Shown piece after piece: positions 57,360 to 59,182 of a stretch of DNA of 59,182 nt. The translations under genes were made by a program, and so were the position numbers. The notes beneath the pieces are model-generated. The model did no database searches and was not told the DNA's origin. It saw only the letters and a list, made by a program, of their open reading frames with translations. Position 1 is the stretch's first letter; the number at the start of each line of letters is the position of its first letter. Origin of the DNA: Actinospineispora spinosispora DSM 44797 (GTDB lineage Bacteria > Actinomycetota > Actinomycetes > Mycobacteriales > Pseudonocardiaceae); NCBI RefSeq assembly GCF_000429025.1, contig NZ_AUBB01000046.1:1-59182 (forward strand), written 5' to 3'.

Positions 57360-58607
57360 TCAGTACACGCGCGTGGGTCTTCGGCGTGCCGTTTGGGTGG
57401 GGTCGAGCCATTTGGGTGGGATGAATTCGGGCCATCCGTCTCGGATTCTGACGGTCCAGCCGCTGGTGTGGATCATGCGGTGGTGTTGTTTGCACAGCAG
57501 CATGCAGTTGTCGAGGTCGGTCCGGCCGCCGGCGCTCCATTCGATGACGTGGTGGACCTGGCACCAGTGCGGTGGCCGGGTGCAGCCAGGGTGGGCGCAG
57601 CCCCGGTCGCGGACGGTGAGAGCTTTGCGGAGCCCGGTTGGTGCGGTGCGGCTCTCGTATCCGACGTCGATGGGGAGGCTCTTGCCGCCGAGTACGACTG
57701 GGGTGATGCCGCAGTCGCACAGCATGGCGCGTAGGTAGGAGGCGGGGGCTTTGCCGCCGAACTCCAGCTGCGCGCCGCGTGCTTTCTGCTGTAGGTCGCG
57801 TTCGGTCATGATGACCGTGACATGAGGCCGGACTCCGCCTTCGGCGGGTAGCCGGCCTTCGTCCAGGGAGTGGGAGCAGATTTCGGCGAGTGCGTCGGCT
57901 TGGCGTTGGGGCAGAGTCTTGCCCTCGTCTGCCTCGGGCAACAGCTTGGCCAGCACAGCGCGCTTTATTTCTTCGAACGACCCGGCGTCGAGGGTGCCTT
58001 TGATCCAGCCCCCACCGTCGGGGTTCGGGGTGAGCCACAGTTCGTTGAGCAGCTCATCGCATCCGTCTTCGCCGGGTTCGGGTCCGTCTTGGTCGAGGTG
58101 GCTGATCAACCAGTGCGCTTCAACGGCCAGTTGGTGGGGTGAGAGTGTGCGTGCCCATTCGGAGAATGTCTGCTCAACGCTCGACCAGGCGTCGGGGTTC
58201 AGGCGTCCGGCGGCGCGGCTGTTCAACACGATGTCGATGACGAGGCCGTGGGCGGGGTCGATCGTGTAGTCGGCCAACGCCGAGGCGGTGTGCGGCAGCT
58301 TCGGTGCCAGGGCCTCACCGGTCAGCGTCACGGTGGGAAACACGTTCCCGGCCAGCCTGGCTACCTTGTATGCCTCGGCCGGTTTGATCTGCAGAATGTC
58401 GGCGACGGCGGCTTTGGCTACGACTCCGCGTTCGGCGAACTCGCCTTCGGCGTCTAGCCGGGAGATGAGGTACAGCTCGTTGTAGCGGGAGCGGCGTTGG
58501 ATGTGGTGGCGTTCGTATTGCAGTCGGTCGATCAGTTCTTGACCTGCGCAGGCGTGCAACGTCGACATCCCGTTCGGGGTGTCGGTGTTGAGCGCGGTTT
58601 CGGTCAT
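57360..58607 (-). CDS. DUF222/HNH endonuclease (13E12-repeat family), copy 2
   Basis: A 415-residue protein nearly identical to the copy at 25019-26263; both have DUF222 (about residues 25-260) and an HNH motif (VRDRGCAHPGCTRPPHWCQ). The DNA identity runs from about 50 bases upstream of the start codon through the stop. The two genes lie 31 kb apart in the same orientation. Differences are scattered single changes (for example DAWSSVEQ against SAWSSVEQ), so both copies look intact. Confidence 0.9.
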   Translation of the reverse strand: MTETALNTDTPNGMSTLHACAGQELIDRLQYERHHIQRRSRYNELYLISRLDAEGEFAERGVVAKAAVADILQIKPAEAYKVARLAGNVFPTVTLTGEALAPKLPHTASALADYTIDPAHGLVIDIVLNSRAAGRLNPDAWSSVEQTFSEWARTLSPHQLAVEAHWLISHLDQDGPEPGEDGCDELLNELWLTPNPDGGGWIKGTLDAGSFEEIKRAVLAKLLPEADEGKTLPQRQADALAEICSHSLDEGRLPAEGGVRPHVTVIMTERDLQQKARGAQLEFGGKAPASYLRAMLCDCGITPVVLGGKSLPIDVGYESRTAPTGLRKALTVRDRGCAHPGCTRPPHWCQVHHVIEWSAGGRTDLDNCMLLCKQHHRMIHTSGWTVRIRDGWPEFIPPKWLDPTQTARRRPTRVY

Positions 58608-59034
58608 GACCCTATGGTCTCAGGGGGGTCTGACAGTTTTGCAGCAAAATCCGGGACTCCGGGGAAAAAGTTTTAGAGAAGTTGAAGCCCCGGAGGTTGC
58701 GTCGCCGACGTACCCGACTACGGTCCCCGACCCGCGAGCCAAAGGCGCAGGCTGGGTGCCTGCTAACTGGCTGTTGTTGCTGTTTAAAGATTGTTACTGC
58801 AAACAAATTTCTTCGCGAGCAGTCGCAGGTGTGGGACCAGTCGTGTTGTGTGTTCGCCGCATACTCCACCCTTGCCCCGCGATCCTGGCCTGCTTCTTGG
58901 TGTGGCCAGTCGTTGTCAATCCTTTACTTCGACCCTGCTGCATGTGCACCAGGAGGCTGCGTCGAAGCGCGAAGCGGGATTGACAACGACCGGCCGCACC
59001 AAGAACGATCGATGGCCAGCGGGGAACAAAACCC
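58608..59034. other. Non-coding gap with the 13E12 5' flank and a repeat element
   Basis: No gene is seen. From 58608 the sequence is shared with the region upstream of the first DUF222 gene (through AAAATCCGG), then diverges, with CTGCTAACTGGCTGTTGT again shared further on. The rest is taken by the inverted-repeat element at 58875-59024. Confidence 0.7.
58875..59024. repeat. About 150-bp inverted-repeat element, copy 2
   Basis: Outer ends CCCCGCGATCCTGGCC and GGCCAGCGGGG, as in the element at 3964-4115. The inner arms (58896-58922 and 58977-59003) pair at 25 of 27 positions. There is no tandem array at its right end. Confidence 0.65.
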
Positions 59035-59182
59035 TCAAGAACTGAGCCGAGAAACAGCAACCTCAACATCGCCAGAGGATGCCCGGTTGTAGGGCAGCTT
59101 CCCCAGCAGAGTGCCCATGGCGCACGTATTGCTCACAGCGGAGAACACGAGACCGGCCCCGATGGCTCCGGCGAGAAACCGG
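59035..59182 (-). CDS. DUF2892/YgaP-like membrane protein, 3' part
   Basis: The gene enters from the right edge; the last 48 residues are visible and end at TGA 59037-59035. A hydrophobic helix (FLAGAIGAGLVFSAV) is followed by SNTCAMGTLLGKLPYNR, like the C-terminal helix of YgaP/DUF2892 proteins linked to rhodanese domains. The N-terminal part and start are outside the window. Confidence 0.6.
   Translation of the reverse strand, partial: RFLAGAIGAGLVFSAVSNTCAMGTLLGKLPYNRASSGDVEVAVSRLSS

Noticed and set aside
25019..58607. DUF222/HNH genes as insertion-sequence ends of a composite transposon
   Set aside because: They encode no transposase, have no terminal inverted repeats that I can see, and the 13E12 family is not known to transpose.

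Overview
This window is high-GC DNA from an actinobacterium, most likely of the order Pseudonocardiales. The support for that is the codon bias, mycobacterial-type genes (pknG with glnH and glnX, a Mce-type YrbE permease end), two DUF222/13E12 HNH genes, an actinobacterial LexA box and many TetR regulators. I could not run a search, so the genus is not fixed.

Left part (1 to about 15.8 kb): the end of a YrbE permease, a DUF1905 protein, two tandem copies of a GlsB/YeaQ membrane protein, an aromatic/histidinol-phosphate aminotransferase, a dienelactone-hydrolase-like protein, a 700-base repeat nest, acetoacetate-CoA ligase, three tRNA genes (Arg-ACG twice, Ser-GCT), a second aminotransferase that runs into a tRNA, a DUF445 protein, a TetR/SDR divergent pair, an orphan ClpP, a glycosyltransferase, a secreted Ser-Asp repeat protein, a small lipoprotein and a DIP1984 protein.

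Middle part (15 to 31 kb): an acyltransferase-3 membrane protein, then a signalling island with PP2C phosphatase and PknG kinase on the minus strand, divergent from GlnX and GlnH on the plus strand. After that come PlsC, TetR, an AT-richer orphan membrane protein, the first DUF222/HNH gene, asparagine synthase with a divergent TetR, a GEK-repeat protein, and dinB with a LexA box over its annotated start.

Right part (31 to 59 kb): two catabolic clusters. The first (PaaX, aryl-CoA ligase, nitrilase, fused salicylyl-CoA 5-hydroxylase-type oxidoreductase, gentisate 1,2-dioxygenase, fumarylacetoacetase-family hydrolase, hot-dog thioesterase) reads as aromatic acid, or nitrile, to aryl-CoA to gentisyl-CoA to gentisate to central metabolism. 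The second starts with an SDR and an SMP-30 lactonase, then a LacI regulator with two tandem operators. The LacI gene faces a seven-gene operon: Gfo/Idh dehydrogenase, DUF993, sugar-phosphate isomerase-like, MFS importer, MetE-like protein, epimerase and DapA-like aldolase. This set does not match a pathway I know and is the best candidate for an undescribed system. The window closes with CsbD, a GNAT, DUF1737, NadE, a VOC protein, an aldehyde dehydrogenase, the second DUF222/HNH gene and the end of a YgaP-like membrane protein.

A second theme is several families of palindromic repeats: two identical 49-base perfect palindromes, four CGTGAGTG-type palindromes (one inside a coding gene), two about 150-bp inverted-repeat elements (one with its end amplified into four tandem 31-bp units), two TCGCAGA-array elements, and one 165-bp MITE-like element.
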